Positions 11,182-22,526 of a stretch of 64,000 bases of DNA are shown here, one piece after another; position 1 is the stretch's first letter; every line of letters begins with the position of its first letter. The notes beneath the pieces are model-generated. The model searched no databases. It had not been told where the DNA came from and saw only the letters and a list, made by a program, of their open reading frames with translations. The stretch comes from Canna indica (taxonomy: Eukaryota > Streptophyta > Magnoliopsida > Zingiberales > Cannaceae), in NCBI GenBank assembly GCA_034359265.1, contig CP136890.1:53623501-53687500 (forward strand), written 5' to 3'. A program made the position numbers and the translations under genes.

Positions 11182-11818
11182 TGGAATGTTCATGAAGACC
11201 CTATTGAAACTGCCTCTATTGATGTTAATATTCCTGTTTCAATTCTAGTGAACACTGGTCCATTCTATGCTGAAGGTTATTCAAAATCTAATGTGGTTCA
11301 TGATTCGATTCCAGTTAATACTGGCCCTTATACACCTTCTACCGGTTCTATTCTTGAGGACCACCATCAAGATCCTACTCTTGTTCCAAGGAAAATTTCA
11401 AAGCGCTCAGTACCAAGTCCTCCTGCCAATACCACACCAGTCACAATTGCACCAGAATCGATTGCAATTGATAATCCTATTCCAGAAGCTGATTCTGTTC
11501 CTGTTCCTGAGACTGATCTTGGACTCCCTACTCCTTCAGTCACAAATGTTGGGGAAACAAAGCAGCAGACATACGAGATTACTACTGAAATGAATAAAAA
11601 ATCCATCATCTCCCCTGTCAAGAAGAAGTCTGCCAAAAGAAAGCAAATAGAAAGATCCAAGCAGAAGAATCAATCAACTATTAATCTTGATAGTGACTTA
11701 GATGATGAACCTGTATTGGAAAGAGTTGCTGCTCTAAGAAGAACCAAAAGGAGCAGACCAAATTCTGAGGATCCCGAGGAGAAAGAAATGTCTTCTTTAT
11801 GAGAGAAGAAAAAGACAT

Positions 11819-14118
11819 TGTAATACCCAAGGTTTCCTAATATAAAAATTTTAATTGGTGCAACGCACTGGATTGGAGAATAGTCGGGTTGAGTTGCAAA
11901 AATCGAAGCGATAGAAGGTATAATTAAATTTGTTTGACTTGTGAATTATGTTTTTATGATTCATGTGTTAGATCGATTCAAATCGGGTTAAAATCGGGTT
12001 CGCGGGTCGAATCGGGACTCGGTTTAGACTTAGGTGGAATCAGGTAAAAGAATTAGTGAAGGAAGGGTATTGTTGTCAAAAAAAGAGAGGGGGATTTAAC
12101 CTATCACCTCAAGCCGCCGTGCGGCTCAAGACAAGTTGAGCCGCACGCAGCTCGAGGGAAGAGAGGAGGGAGAGGAGCTTGTGGACGACACCGGTCTGGA
12201 GTTCTTGTCGGAGAAATCGGGAGTGTCTTCATCTAGTCCATCTCCTTCAACGGATCAAGGTGAGCGGTTGAACCAAGATCTCAAGGGTAGGCAGGTAGCT
12301 GACCCAAGTTGTTGAGGATTTGTCGATTTCTCATAGTGATTCCATCGATTCACCGAGTTTTCTTTCGAGATTTGATCCAATTGTGTGCAAACTGTTAATT
12401 GATGAAGTTTCTCAAAGTTTTCCTCAATTTTAAGGGTCGGCCGCATGAAGGGAAAAGGGGCAAGGTCATGCTGAATGTTTCCCCAATTCCTTAGAGTGGC
12501 CGATCCCTCTCGGATCGAGTTCTTTTCGTGATTTGTGACTTGGTTCTTCTTGATCATGGCCAAAAGTCCTCCCTTTCCACTGGGTTAGTCTCGGCCGAGC
12601 ATGAGAAGCCTATGTTAGGTTCGGCCGAGCGGGTATGAGGGGGAAAGGAACTCGAATTGATTCATGCTCACATCTAGAGATTTTATTCATAACTTATGTT
12701 ATAGATTAATCACTCCTTCGATGGTTGGTAGTAGTGGTAGATTAGATTAACCTTTTATAACGAAATGTTCTTGAATACACACATATGGTTAGGATCTAGT
12801 ATGGTAAGTGAATCATGGAAATTCTTCATTTATTTTCCAATGATAGTGTCAAACCCTTGCCAAGCTAGACTACTTGTTTCATTATTGAATTTATTGATTA
12901 ATTGCTGATTTTATTCTCTTTATTTTGGAAATCATATGTACTTGTTTCCTTACTGAATTTAGTGATTAATTGCTGGCTTTAATCTCTTTATTTTGGAAAT
13001 CATATGGTTAATATTGTCGGCAATTGTTGATCAAATTTTCCTATGTTCTATGAGCTGAGATGAATTAGAAATTTGGTATTCCCATGTTTAGGAATTATAG
13101 TTGTACTTAGGAGATTGAATGCATAAACTAGGTTCCACACCTAAAGAAAAATAGCGAACTCTAGTGTCCGGCTAGTGCGAACTGAGGTAAGGGTCGGATA
13201 TGGGTAGTGCTCGGAAAGCTAGAATGGGAAAAAATTAAAGAACCCTGATTGTGTATTGTGATTGAGATGGTCTACTGAGGAGTGTTACTAGCCGAACGGC
13301 TACTACTCGACTCAGCGGTGATATGGGTCTTGAGATTGCACCAGCGGGCCTGCTAGGTATTAGACCCGAGTGGCGGAAGATCTTGAGATTTCGTCAGTGG
13401 CCACACTGACGCTAGACCCGAGATGGGTGGGACTAGCTATCCCAAACCAGTAGTGTTCCTGATACTAGTGGCCATCCTAGTTGACGGACCCGGTAAATTA
13501 GTTGTTTGAATAATATATGCCTTATTGGGGCACTTGCGGAGGCCGACCTGTCCTGGTTTCGTAGAGAGGGGAAGTCTAGCGTGGTCGAACCTCCTACATA
13601 GTTTAGGCCCATATTGGCCAAGTGACACTGAGTTTGGCAAGGGTCCAAGAGGTCTGGTTAGCTTAAATTCCTTAATTGTATCATACTATTATATATATTA
13701 CCTTACCGAGGATTTAAGTGGAGGTTCGGAAGAATCGCTCACTGAGTTCCTCGTGAACTCCTGGTTTGTTGTTTTGTTTTTGTAGAGCCTGACCAGTGAG
13801 GTACGACCTGGTGGCATGGTGCAGTTGGAGGGTAGGTGGAGGCATAGATCTTGTAGCAAGCATCCATGTAGTTGTAGTCGTGTTGTTTAGAGTTGTTGGT
13901 CATACACTAAGTGGTCTTTTGTTAAACATTTACCGCTTTCAAAACTTGAAATGTTTAATTGAAAAATTGAGTTGTTTTCTCTAAACCTAAAATCGTTTTG
14001 AATACTATAAAGTTTGGTCGCCATTTTATTTCACGAATGTCTTGTTGATTCGTTACACGGTTGGTTAGTGCATGTGGTAGGCTTCGGGGTATGGACACAT
14101 ACCCTGGCCGGTCACGCG
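11819..14118 (+). repeat. Gypsy 5' LTR with candidate internal intron
   Basis: It begins TGTAATACCC, with CCTAATATAAAAATTTT 15-30 bp inside. A perfect 12-bp hairpin lies at 12118-12129/12136-12147 (CGTGCGGCTCAA arms, 6-nt loop). 5' splice consensus CAAG/GTGAGC occurs at 12259/12260. 3' splice consensus TTTTTGTAG/AGCC occurs at 13785/13786 after a T-rich tract, giving a 1526-bp candidate intron. Within it are the GGTCTTGAGAT...CAGCGGGCC blocks common to these LTRs. Confidence 0.75.
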
Positions 14119-14985
14119 ACAACAGATAAACTGAGGCCGCAGCCGGTACCGATGATACCCGTCGTATCAGAGGTGATGGAGCCAGCAATGCCGACAGTTA
14201 GGGTTCTAGGGGCCCCCACTTATGCAGACTTTGTTAAACTGAGGTTGCCTTTGTTCATCGGGATAGATAAGTAGGTAGAGGTCACCGATTTTCTGGGTGA
14301 CTGCTACTTGATGTGTGTGGAGCTTGGATGTTTGTCTGAGGCAACGGCTCGTATCGTAAGTCTACAGCTCAAGGGACCGGCCAAGAACTGGCTACACACG
14401 TGGAGGGACCACAGGGCAGCAGATGCACTACCCCCTACATGGGAAGAGATCAGGGCGGCCGTAGTGGAGCAGTACTTATCACTGAGTGTCCGCCATAAGC
14501 GGGCAAGGGACTTTGAGATGCTACGTCAGATGGGTGGTATGGTCGTGTCAGACTATGAGACGGAGTTCTCCAGGCTTTCTAAGTACCACCCCAACCCTAG
14601 TGGCCACTGAGATCGCCATGGTCAAGAGGTTTGTTGGGGTTGAGACCACAGAGCAGCAGGCTCATCCATTATACCGAGGACACCACATTTGCTCGGGTAG
14701 TGGATGAGGCACTCATGAAGGAATCATTAGTGCCGGCCTTGGCACTCTAAGGGGATGGTTGCATTGGCAGATCACTAGCAAAGTCATGGACGCAGCAGTA
14801 ATCAGGGTCGTGTAGGCCTAGGGTTAGGGGCGGGAGGCAAGCAGAGTCAGGGGGCACCACTCAGAAGACATAAATGCCGCAGTGTGATCACCATAATAGG
14901 AAACACTAGGGGGCTTGCTATGGCCGCACATATGCATGCTTCAGATGTGGGCAGGTTGGACACTTTAGGAAAGATTGTCCAGACA
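14119..14985 (+). pseudogene. gag: Gypsy gag, broken
   Basis: Recognisable as a retrotransposon gag (PF03732 type): TYADFVKLRLPLFIGIDK, then ELGCLSEATARIVSLQLKG, KNWLHTWRDH, and METEFSRLSKYHP-like text (YETEFSRLSKYHPN). It is followed by a CCHC knuckle CFRCGQVGHFRKDC (about 14939-14980). The Gag of the reverse-strand element at 55533-56430 is a close relative. A TAG at about 14274, a frameshift near 14600 and others disable it. Confidence 0.8.
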
Positions 14986-15026
14986 GATGTGGCTAGAGAT
15001 CTGAGCCGTCGAAAGGAAAAGCGCTA

Positions 15027-16160
15027 TTGTTAGTGGGGTCAGTGGCACAGAAAGGTCAGATGTGGAGTAGGGGACCGCAGGCTGGCCACTCTGAGAGACC
15101 GTTTGCCAAAGTCTACGCCATGAACCGTGATGGGGCAGAGACATCTATGGCAGTGGTAATAGGTACTATTTTAGTCAGTTCATCTACTGCTTATGTTCTA
15201 TTTGATCCGGGTGCCACACACTCGTTTGTTTTAGCCAAATTTATTGCTGGATTACCTGTGGCACCTTCCTTGCTTAACGTGTCGTACGTGGTATCAACGC
15301 CTACGGGCAATACATTAATAGATAAATCAATTTTTTGAGACTGCGATGTGCTCATCTGCGGTCATGTTTTGAGGGCAGAATTGACACTTCTGCCAATGCT
15401 TGAACTCGATGTCATACTCGGCATGGATTGGCTGGCGGACCACTTTGCGTCAGAGGATTACAGGGCTAAGACTATCACGTTCAGTAAGCCCGGGTTGTCC
15501 TAGTTCACCTTCTAAGGAGAAGGAAGGGGTGAGCCCATGGGAGTCACTTCAGCCCTTAAGGCTCGTAAACTACTTTTGCGCGGTTGCTAGTCTTTCTTGG
15601 CCTTCGTATATGTGGCCGAGGAAAAAAGAGGCACGACAGGGGATGTTAGAGTAACTCAAGTGATCTACGAGTTCCCCGATGTATTCCTAGAAGAATTGCC
15701 TGGATTGCTACATAGAAGAGAGGTTGAATTCTGCATTGAATTGCAGCCCAGAGAGAAACCGATCTCCATCCCACCCTATAGGATGGTGTCGGCCGAGCAT
15801 CGGGAGTTCAAGGCGCAGTTGCAGGAGTTGCTAGACTTGTGCTTCATTCGCCCAAGTGTGTCGTCGTGGGGTGCTCCTGTACTCTTTGTGAAGAAAAAGG
15901 ACGGGTCCATGCACATGTGCATTGACTACAGGTAGCTTAACAAGGTGATAATCAAGAATCGTTACCCGCTGCCAAGAATCGATGACTTGTTCAACCAACT
16001 ACAGGGGGCAAAATAGTTTTCAAAAATCGATTTGAGGTCTGGATACCATCAACTAAGAATCCGAGACTGTGATGTGCCTAAGACTGCCTTCAGGACTCGC
16101 TATGGCCACTATGACTTCTTGGTAATATCGTTCGGGTTGACGAATGTACCTGCGGCTTTT
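15027..16160 (+). pseudogene. pol: Gypsy pol remnant: protease and N-terminal RT
   Basis: The protease region (15121-15500) has VLFDPGATHSF. The family active site is D-S-G, so Ser has become Pro. The RT region (15650-16160) has [37 protein letters not shown], then a TAG, NRYPLPRIDDLF, a second [18 protein letters not shown] with the first catalytic Asp, and [13 protein letters not shown]. It ends before the FIDD catalytic pair, where it joins LTR sequence. It is non-functional. Confidence 0.85.
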
Positions 16161-16179
16161 ATATATCACTCCGAGGCCT

Positions 16180-18053
16180 GGTGAGTGGTTGAACCAAGAT
16201 CTCAAGGGTAGGTGGGTAGCCGACCCAAGTTATTGAGGATTCGTCGATTTCTCATTGTGATTCCGTCGATTCACCGAGTTTTCTTTCAAGATTTGATCTG
16301 ATTGTGTGTATACTGTTAATTGATGAAGTTTCTCGAAGTTTTTCTCGATTTTAAGGGTCTACCGCATGAAGGGAAAAGGGGCAAGGTCATGCTGAAATTT
16401 TCCCCAATTCCTTAGAGTAGCCAATCCCTCTCGGATCGAGTTCTTTTCGTGATTTGTGACTTGGTTCTTCTTGATCATGGCCAAAAGTCCTCCCTTTCCG
16501 CCGGGTTAGTCTCAGCCGAGCATGAGAAGCCTATGTTAGGTTCGGCCAAGCGGGTATGAGGGGGAAAGGAACTCGAATTGATTCATGCTCACATCTAGAG
16601 ATTTTATTCATAACTTATGTTATAGATTAATCACTCCTTCGATGGTTGGTAGTAGTGGTAGATTAGATTAACCTTTTATAAGGAAATGTTCTTGAAGACA
16701 CACATATGGTTAGGATCTAGTATGGTAAGTGAATCATGGAAATTCTTCATTTATTTTCCAATGATAGTGTCAAACCCTTGCCAAGCTAGACTACTTGTTT
16801 CACTATTGAATTTATTGATTAATTGTTGATTTTATTCTCTTTATTTTGGAAATCATATGTACTTGTTACCTTACTGAATTTAGTGATTATTTGGTGGTTT
16901 TAATTTCTTTATTTCGGAAATTATATGGTTAATATTGTCGGCAATTGTTGATCAAATTTTCCTATATTCTATGAGTTGAGATGAATTAGAAATTTGGTAT
17001 TCCCATGTTTAGGAATTATAGTTGTACTTAGGAGATTGAATGCATAAACTAGGTTCCACACCTAGAGAAAAATAATGGACTCTAGTGTCTGAATAGTGCG
17101 ACTCGAGGGAAGGGTCGCATATGGGCAGTGCCCGAAAAACTAGAATAGGAAAAAATTAAATAACACTGATTGTGTATTGTGATTGAGATGGTCTACTGAG
17201 GACTGTTACTAGCCGAACGGCTACTACTCGACTCAATGGTGATATGGGTCTTAAGATTGCACCAACGGGCCTGCAAGGTGTTAGACCCTAGTGGCGGAGG
17301 GTCTTGAGATGTCGTCAGTGGGCCACGCTGACGGTAGACCCGAGATTGTTGGGACTCGCTATCTCTAACCCGGAGGGTTCTTGAGACTAGTGTCCATCCT
17401 AGTTGACAGACCCGGTAAATTAGTTGTTTGAATAATATATGCCTTATTGGGGTACTCGCGGAGGCCGACTTAGCCTGGTTTCGTAGAGAGGGGAAGTCTG
17501 GCATGGCCGAACCTCCTACATAGTTTAGGCCCATAGTGGCCGAGTGACACTGAGTTTGGTAAGGGTCCAAGAAGCCTAGTTAGCTTGAATTCCTTAATTG
17601 TATCATACTGTTATATATATTAACTTACCGAGGATTTAAGTGGAGGTTCGGAAGAACCGCTCACTGGGTTCCTCGTGAACTCAAGGTTTGTCATTTTGTT
17701 TTTGCATAATCCGACCGTTGAGGTACGGCCTAGTGGCATGGTGCAGCTGGAGGGCAGGTGGAGGCACAGATCTCATTGCAAGCGTCCATTTAGTCGTGTT
17801 GTTTAGAGTTGTTGGTCATGCACTGAGTGGTCTTTTGTAAAACATTTACCGCTTTCAGAACTTGAATTTTAATTGAAAAATTGAGTTGTTTTCCCTAAAC
17901 TTAGATGTGTTTTGAAGATAATAAAGTTTGGTCGCCATTTTATTTCATGACACTCTTGTTGGTTCTTTATATGGTTGGTTAGTGCATGTGGTAAGCTTCG
18001 GGGTATTGACTCATACCCTGGCATGTCACGCGACCCTGAGTTAGGGTGTGATA
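16180..18053 (+). repeat. Incomplete second gypsy LTR, starting at the 5' splice-site position
   Basis: It aligns base for base with 12260-14118, then continues to GTGTGATA (decayed GTGACA). Homology starts at GGTGAGTGG, the candidate intron's first bases. The first about 440 bp of the LTR are absent. The 3' splice site has decayed here (TTTTGCATAATCC in place of GCAGAGCC, near 17705). Confidence 0.8.
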
Positions 18054-19033
18054 AACTTCTACCCCAAAGAAGAAGTCTTCAAAATCTGCTCTGAAGGATG
18101 ACAAGAAGACATCAACTAGCAAATTTCATCCTGGATTTCTTTCAGATGATATCTATCCTCTTTGGAAAGTTTTACAAGTGAGAGGTATCATTTCTCAAAG
18201 ACCTTTGGATATTGCTCACTTTAAATTGAGATGTAAACCTGTGTTGGATACTATTTAGAAAAGAAATTTGTCATACTCTTTTATGAATGTCTCTCCATTA
18301 TGTAATTTACATATTTTGGAATTTTACTACAACCTATTTGTAGACATTTATGATATTGAAAGTGATCACTTTCAACAAGTGTTTGTTAGAGGGAAATGGT
18401 TCAAATTTAGTCCTGATGTTATCGATCAATTATTATTTTGGTTTTACCCCTTCCTCTTCTTCTGTTGAACAAACTGATGAGTCAAGTGCTAATTTTCTAA
18501 GGACGGTTGGAACTGAGGTATCAAATGGAGATATAATTGTTTGGGCAGGAGAACACAATATCAAGTCTTCTTCATTGAATACTTTCTGTGTTGTGCTTTA
18601 TTTAATTGCCAGATTTCACTGGACTCCTACCTCCCATATTACCTTTTTGAGCAAGGAAATGATGATTCTACTCTTCAAGATCTCTAACAAGATTCACATC
18701 AATCTGGGAAGTCTTATATTTGATCAGATTATTGCACTTCAATCTTGGCTGACTTTAAAATCCTGGTTGTTTCTTATTTTTCCCAACTTAATATATGACA
18801 TTCTTGAAAAGCAAAGTTTTCAGTGTTCTGCTGAGGATGTTCTAGAGACTATTGGATCATATCTTAAAATACATCAAAAGCTCTTGAAGAAGCTAGACAC
18901 TCTTACCAAGTCTCATCCTGGTTCCAGCACTACCAAGAAACCTTCTACAATTACATCTGTTATTCTAGAGGAAATTTTCAATACCAAGGAAACTATCTCC
19001 AAGCAACAACTGAAGATTGTTTCACTGGAATGA

Positions 19034-19473
19034 AGGTTCTTGAACATTTTTCTTCCTCATCAGCTCCTACAGGACCTATTTCTATTTCCTCTAATAGTCC
19101 TACAAGTTCCTCAAGTTCAGATTAAGATAGTTATATACTCCTTTGGCTTCATTTGCCAAAAAGGGGGAGAAACAATATAACTCTTTGTCTGATGGATATT
19201 TGACTAACTGTTCATCTTGTTTGTTTATCTGTGATGGCTATGATACTTTGATACTTTGTCTATGATGTTTGTGATGGGTATGATACTTTGCCTGTAATGG
19301 ATGTGGTACTCATGATGACTATGGTGATTGTGATGACTATGTTGTTTTGGGATTTTATTTATATTTAAATATTATCCTTTGATCTTTGACAGTTAAACTG
19401 TTACTCCCTATTTTTTTTCTTACTAGTTTGTGATGACAGATTGTGTTTTGCCAAATAAGCCAAGGGGGTAAGT
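19034..19473 (+). other. Sirevirus 3' non-coding region with two polypurine tracts
   Basis: No gene. CCAAAAAGGGGGAGAAA (about 19155) and CCAAGGGGGTAAG (19461-19473) are polypurine tracts. The second abuts the LTR start TGTTGGTG. Doubling of the PPT is typical of Sireviruses and links the envelope-like ORF to this lineage. Confidence 0.7.
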
Positions 19474-20283
19474 TGTTGGTGTTTGGCTTATGTTGTGTTG
19501 GCTATATTTGGCAAAATGAATAACAATTAAGTTCTTAGTTGTCAGTCAGTTATAACTGCTCTGGATGCTGTGGAGTTTATGCTGAAATTAATGATGCTGC
19601 GATGATGTCTTTCTGTTTGCTGAAATTGTTGATGCTTCTTGAGAAGTTATTATTGTCTTAATATTCATCTTTAATCACTTGATCATTTTTGGAATAAGTG
19701 ATGTGATTTTTCATTGATGAGCTGGGCAGTTTTTCCTGAGGCATTTATGGCTGAAGCATTATGATATTATGGTTGTCTTTTGAGTTTGAAGCTGATGTAG
19801 TTAAGGTCTTGTGTTAAATTACTTTTATGCGAGTTGGTTGTCTTTCTCTATATATGAAGAAAGAGAAGATATGAAATGCAAGTCTCCTATATGCGTAAAC
19901 AGTGTTGACATTTATATGAGGAGTTGAGACTGCTGAGTGTGTCAATGGCAACAAACTATTTTAATTATCTTCAAGTCAAGATGGAGTTGGGTTATTAAAC
20001 ATACTACAACAAAGAGACTGTGTGGATGACAAAACTCTATAATTGAGTTATCATAGAATAGGAAGTTGGTTAGTACTTGTAATAGCAAATAGTTTGTTTG
20101 TTATTTCCAATTCACTTTAGCACTCATAGTTGGATTTTGGAGTGTGAAATCCTGGTACTAATATTGTACATTGTTGATAATGGATTAGGCATCTATCTAG
20201 TGAGGGCCCCGCAGATTAGGTGACAAGTTTGTCACTGAATTGCGTAAACAAATCCTTGTGTATTTTCTTATGATTATTTTATA
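19474..20283 (+). repeat. Sirevirus-type 3' LTR, end uncertain
   Basis: It starts TGTTGGTGTTTGGC directly after the PPT. A TATA box candidate, CTCTATATATGAAG, lies near 19847. Sequence up to GATTATTTTATA (20282) looks LTR-like, and a MITE is inserted there. The LTR may resume after 20646, but I cannot place its end. Confidence 0.6.
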
Positions 20284-20646
20284 GGAAAAAGGGCCAAATT
20301 AGCCATTGAAGTATTGAAAAATGTGCAAATTTGCCCCTTAACTATGTTTTTGACATGAGAAAAAAACTCTGTTTTTGACCAAAATTACCTTTAACGTTAC
20401 ATAATTGGATCATTTTTGCCCTATCTCTTAACAGAAGTCCACGTTAGCAAACGGAAGACAACGTGGCAAGTGTAGCTCGACCACATAAGATGTCACGATG
20501 AAAAATGACATGTGGCAATTATGTACTAACAAGGGCAATTTTGGCCCAAAACATATTTAAGGGGCATATTTGCACCTTTGTCAATACATTAGGGGTAAAT
20601 TTGCACCATTTTCAATACTTTAGAGGAAAATTTAATCATTTTTTCT
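20284..20646 (+). mobile_element. MITE copy 1
   Basis: The ends are weak inverted repeats: GGAAAAAGGGCCAAATT... at left and AATTTAATCATTTTTTC at right. Inside, subterminal GGGCAAATTTG-like motifs occur in both orientations. The flanks share TTTTATA. The same element recurs inverted at 21470-21812, including the AAGTCCACGTTAGC...ACGTGGCAAGTGTAGCT core. It has no coding capacity and is perhaps of the Mutator-like MITE class. Confidence 0.7.
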
Positions 20647-21469
20647 TTTATATATTATTTTCATTAATGTAGTTATAATTAATACTATAAGAATGATGTT
20701 GATATCATCTTTACCAAAATCAAGAAAATATAAACTTGACAATTATAGTTTGTGTTGTAACTGAATTGTTTACTCAACGATATGAATTATCAGCTTTAGT
20801 CACTTGTCATTGTAATAAGAAACCAACCAACATAGTCGGGGTGAGTTCGGGTCGGGACAGGTCAAGATTTGATATGTCTCGATACCGTCCCGATTTTAAG
20901 TTGGGACGCAAATATTTGTCTCAGTCTCGGTCCCGAATATGAAGCATCCCAATTTTGTCCTGGTCTCATCCCGATTTTGAACTATGACGGGATTCTCCCC
21001 GAACTTTCGGGTTGGGCTGGATCGGGACGTCCCGACCAGTTCTCTCCCCTATAACATTGTCTGCAATAGTAACTATGAGAAACTACAAACTAAAAAATAA
21101 AAAGTCTCATTAATTCTGCAATAAACACATAAAATAGGAAAATTAATAAATAGATAAAAAAAGCAAAACAAATAGCAAATGATATCAAGAGCCAAGATGT
21201 AAGCTAAATATGACAACACCATCACTATTTACAAATGCAAGCATTACCACTATGTTACTAATAATTAAATTTAATCATGTTTTTATTTTAGTAATCAAGA
21301 TATATCTTTTTGAATATTATTTTTGTTTCATCTTTAAAATTTATATTTATCAAGAAATTCACTAAAGAATTTTTTTAAATTCGATCTAAGGTAGAAGCCA
21401 AATTTGTAGAAATCGTGCAATTGACATAAAACACATTGGCTGGACATCATATAGATTTTATTCAAGGAA
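20647..21469. other. Unassigned spacer with a CGGGTCGGGAC-rich patch
   Basis: AT-rich and without a supportable gene. Bases about 20840-21050 have repeated TCGGGAC / GTCCCGA motifs in both orientations. This resembles the subterminal part of a small DNA transposon, but no clear ends were found. Short reading frames here have no recognisable protein. Confidence 0.4.
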
Positions 21470-21812
21470 AAAGGGTCAAATTTGCCCTTGGAGTATTGAA
21501 AAAGGTACAAAATTGCCCCTAAAGTATACAAAAAGGTACAAATTTATCTCTTAAGTATATTTTGGGCCAAAATTGCCCTTATTAGTACAATATTGCCACA
21601 TGTCATTTTCCATTGTGGCATCTTATGTGGCTGAGCTACACTTGCCACGTTGGCTTTCGTTTGCTGACGTGGACTTCCGTTAAGAGAAAGGGCAAAAATG
21701 ATTCAATTATATAACGTCGAGGGCAATTTTGATTAAAAACATAGTTAAGGGGCAAATTTGCACCTTTTTCAATACTTCTGGGGCAAATTTGGCCCTTTTC
21801 CCAATTTTATAT
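21470..21812 (-). mobile_element. MITE copy 2, inverted relative to copy 1
   Basis: GGAAAAAGGGTCAAATTTGCCC at the left and GGGGCAAATTTGGCCCTTTTCCC at the right form inverted ends. The core (CACATGTCATTTTCC...CTTCCGTTAAG) is the reverse complement of copy 1. The flanks both carry ATTTTAT, compatible with an AT-rich target duplication of about 9 bp. Confidence 0.7.
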
Positions 21813-21910
21813 TTATTACTAACTCTGTTTTAAAGCAGTTACCATACCAGTTGCAACTTCCCATGTAACTATCCATTAATAGAAATCTCTCTTAGAGACT
21901 ATCCTATCAC

Positions 21911-22526
21911 TAGAAAAAATTTCTAAGTATAGGGGGTTCCTTGGAGGGCTACATAATTTAGATATTTTCTTGCCCTCAAAGGTCCCAATAATTATTCCTT
22001 ATGTAAAAATAAGTTAAAAACATATTTTAAAGGAATTCTTAGAAATGATTAACCTAAAAAAATAAGACATGAAAGGCTAGAACCCTCCAAACTACCTAAA
22101 ATTCTTAGAATGCCCTCAATCAATTTTTAGAAACTGTCCCGAATTTCCAAAATGCCCCAAATGGTTCTTTTTCTAATTAGATAAGACTTGAACTGCTCTT
22201 TTCTTCCATACCCTAATACCAACTCTATAAATACATCCAAAACTTCCTTCTTAAGATTTCCAACTATTCATTGAGTCATTCTAACAATATTTAGAGCCTT
22301 TCTTGAGCCATTTCTCTCAAACTCTAGCTTTGAGCTTCTACCTCTTTGATTGAGTCTTCAACCTTGTGTTTCATCATCAAAGGCACCACGAGGAAGCTAC
22401 GATCTTATGTTGGAGCTAAGTATTGTATTGATTGTCTTTTTGCTCCATTTATACTTGTATTTTGTTGTTATTCTCATTGTATATCAAGTTGTGAAAACCT
22501 AGGGTGCTAAGTTTCTGTGTATAGTA
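21911..22526 (+). repeat. Copia LTR family B, left part, split by the CACTA element
   Basis: It aligns with 1995-2605 of the solo LTR: AAATTTCTAAGTATAGGGGG, CTCTATAAATACATCC (TATA region near 22225), CATTGTATATCAAG. The 5' part of the LTR is missing. It ends at GTGTATAGTA, where the CACTA element starts, and resumes at 43683. Bases 21813-21910 to the left are unassigned. Confidence 0.8.

Larger units (their letters stand above)
11819..18053 (+). mobile_element. Decayed Ty3/gypsy element (Tekay/Del-like) with deleted pol
   Basis: 5' LTR (11819-14118), gag, protease and the start of RT (to about 16160), then an incomplete second LTR (16180-18053). RNase H and integrase are missing. The flanks GACAT (11814-11818) and AACTT (18054-18058) agree at 3 of 5 bases, consistent with an old target duplication. 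Frame continuity of the interrupted envelope-like ORF supports the same edges. The PBS is also lost: LTR sequence stops at CGCGAC (14118) and gag leader begins at once. Confidence 0.8.
11182..19033 (+). pseudogene. Envelope-like ORF of a Sirevirus-type element, split by a gypsy insertion
   Basis: Two parts, 11182-11818 and 18054-19033, read on across the 11819-18053 insertion once one target duplication is removed (KKKT/STPKKKSSKS). The first part is Pro/Ser/Thr-rich with a basic end (KKKSAKRKQIERSKQKN, RRTKRSRPNSE). The second has QVFVRGKWFKFSP followed by WTPTSHITFLSKEM and INLGSLIFDQI. I recognise these as the plant 'envelope-like / putative plant transposon protein' family (Transposase_32 type). 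A coiled-coil tail ends at 19033. Breaks: TGA at about 11801, TAG near 18258 and a frameshift near 18430. The role is unproven even in intact copies. Its position upstream of a PPT and LTR supports a third ORF of a Sirevirus. The reading frame from 11104 to 11181 is LTR sequence. Confidence 0.7.
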
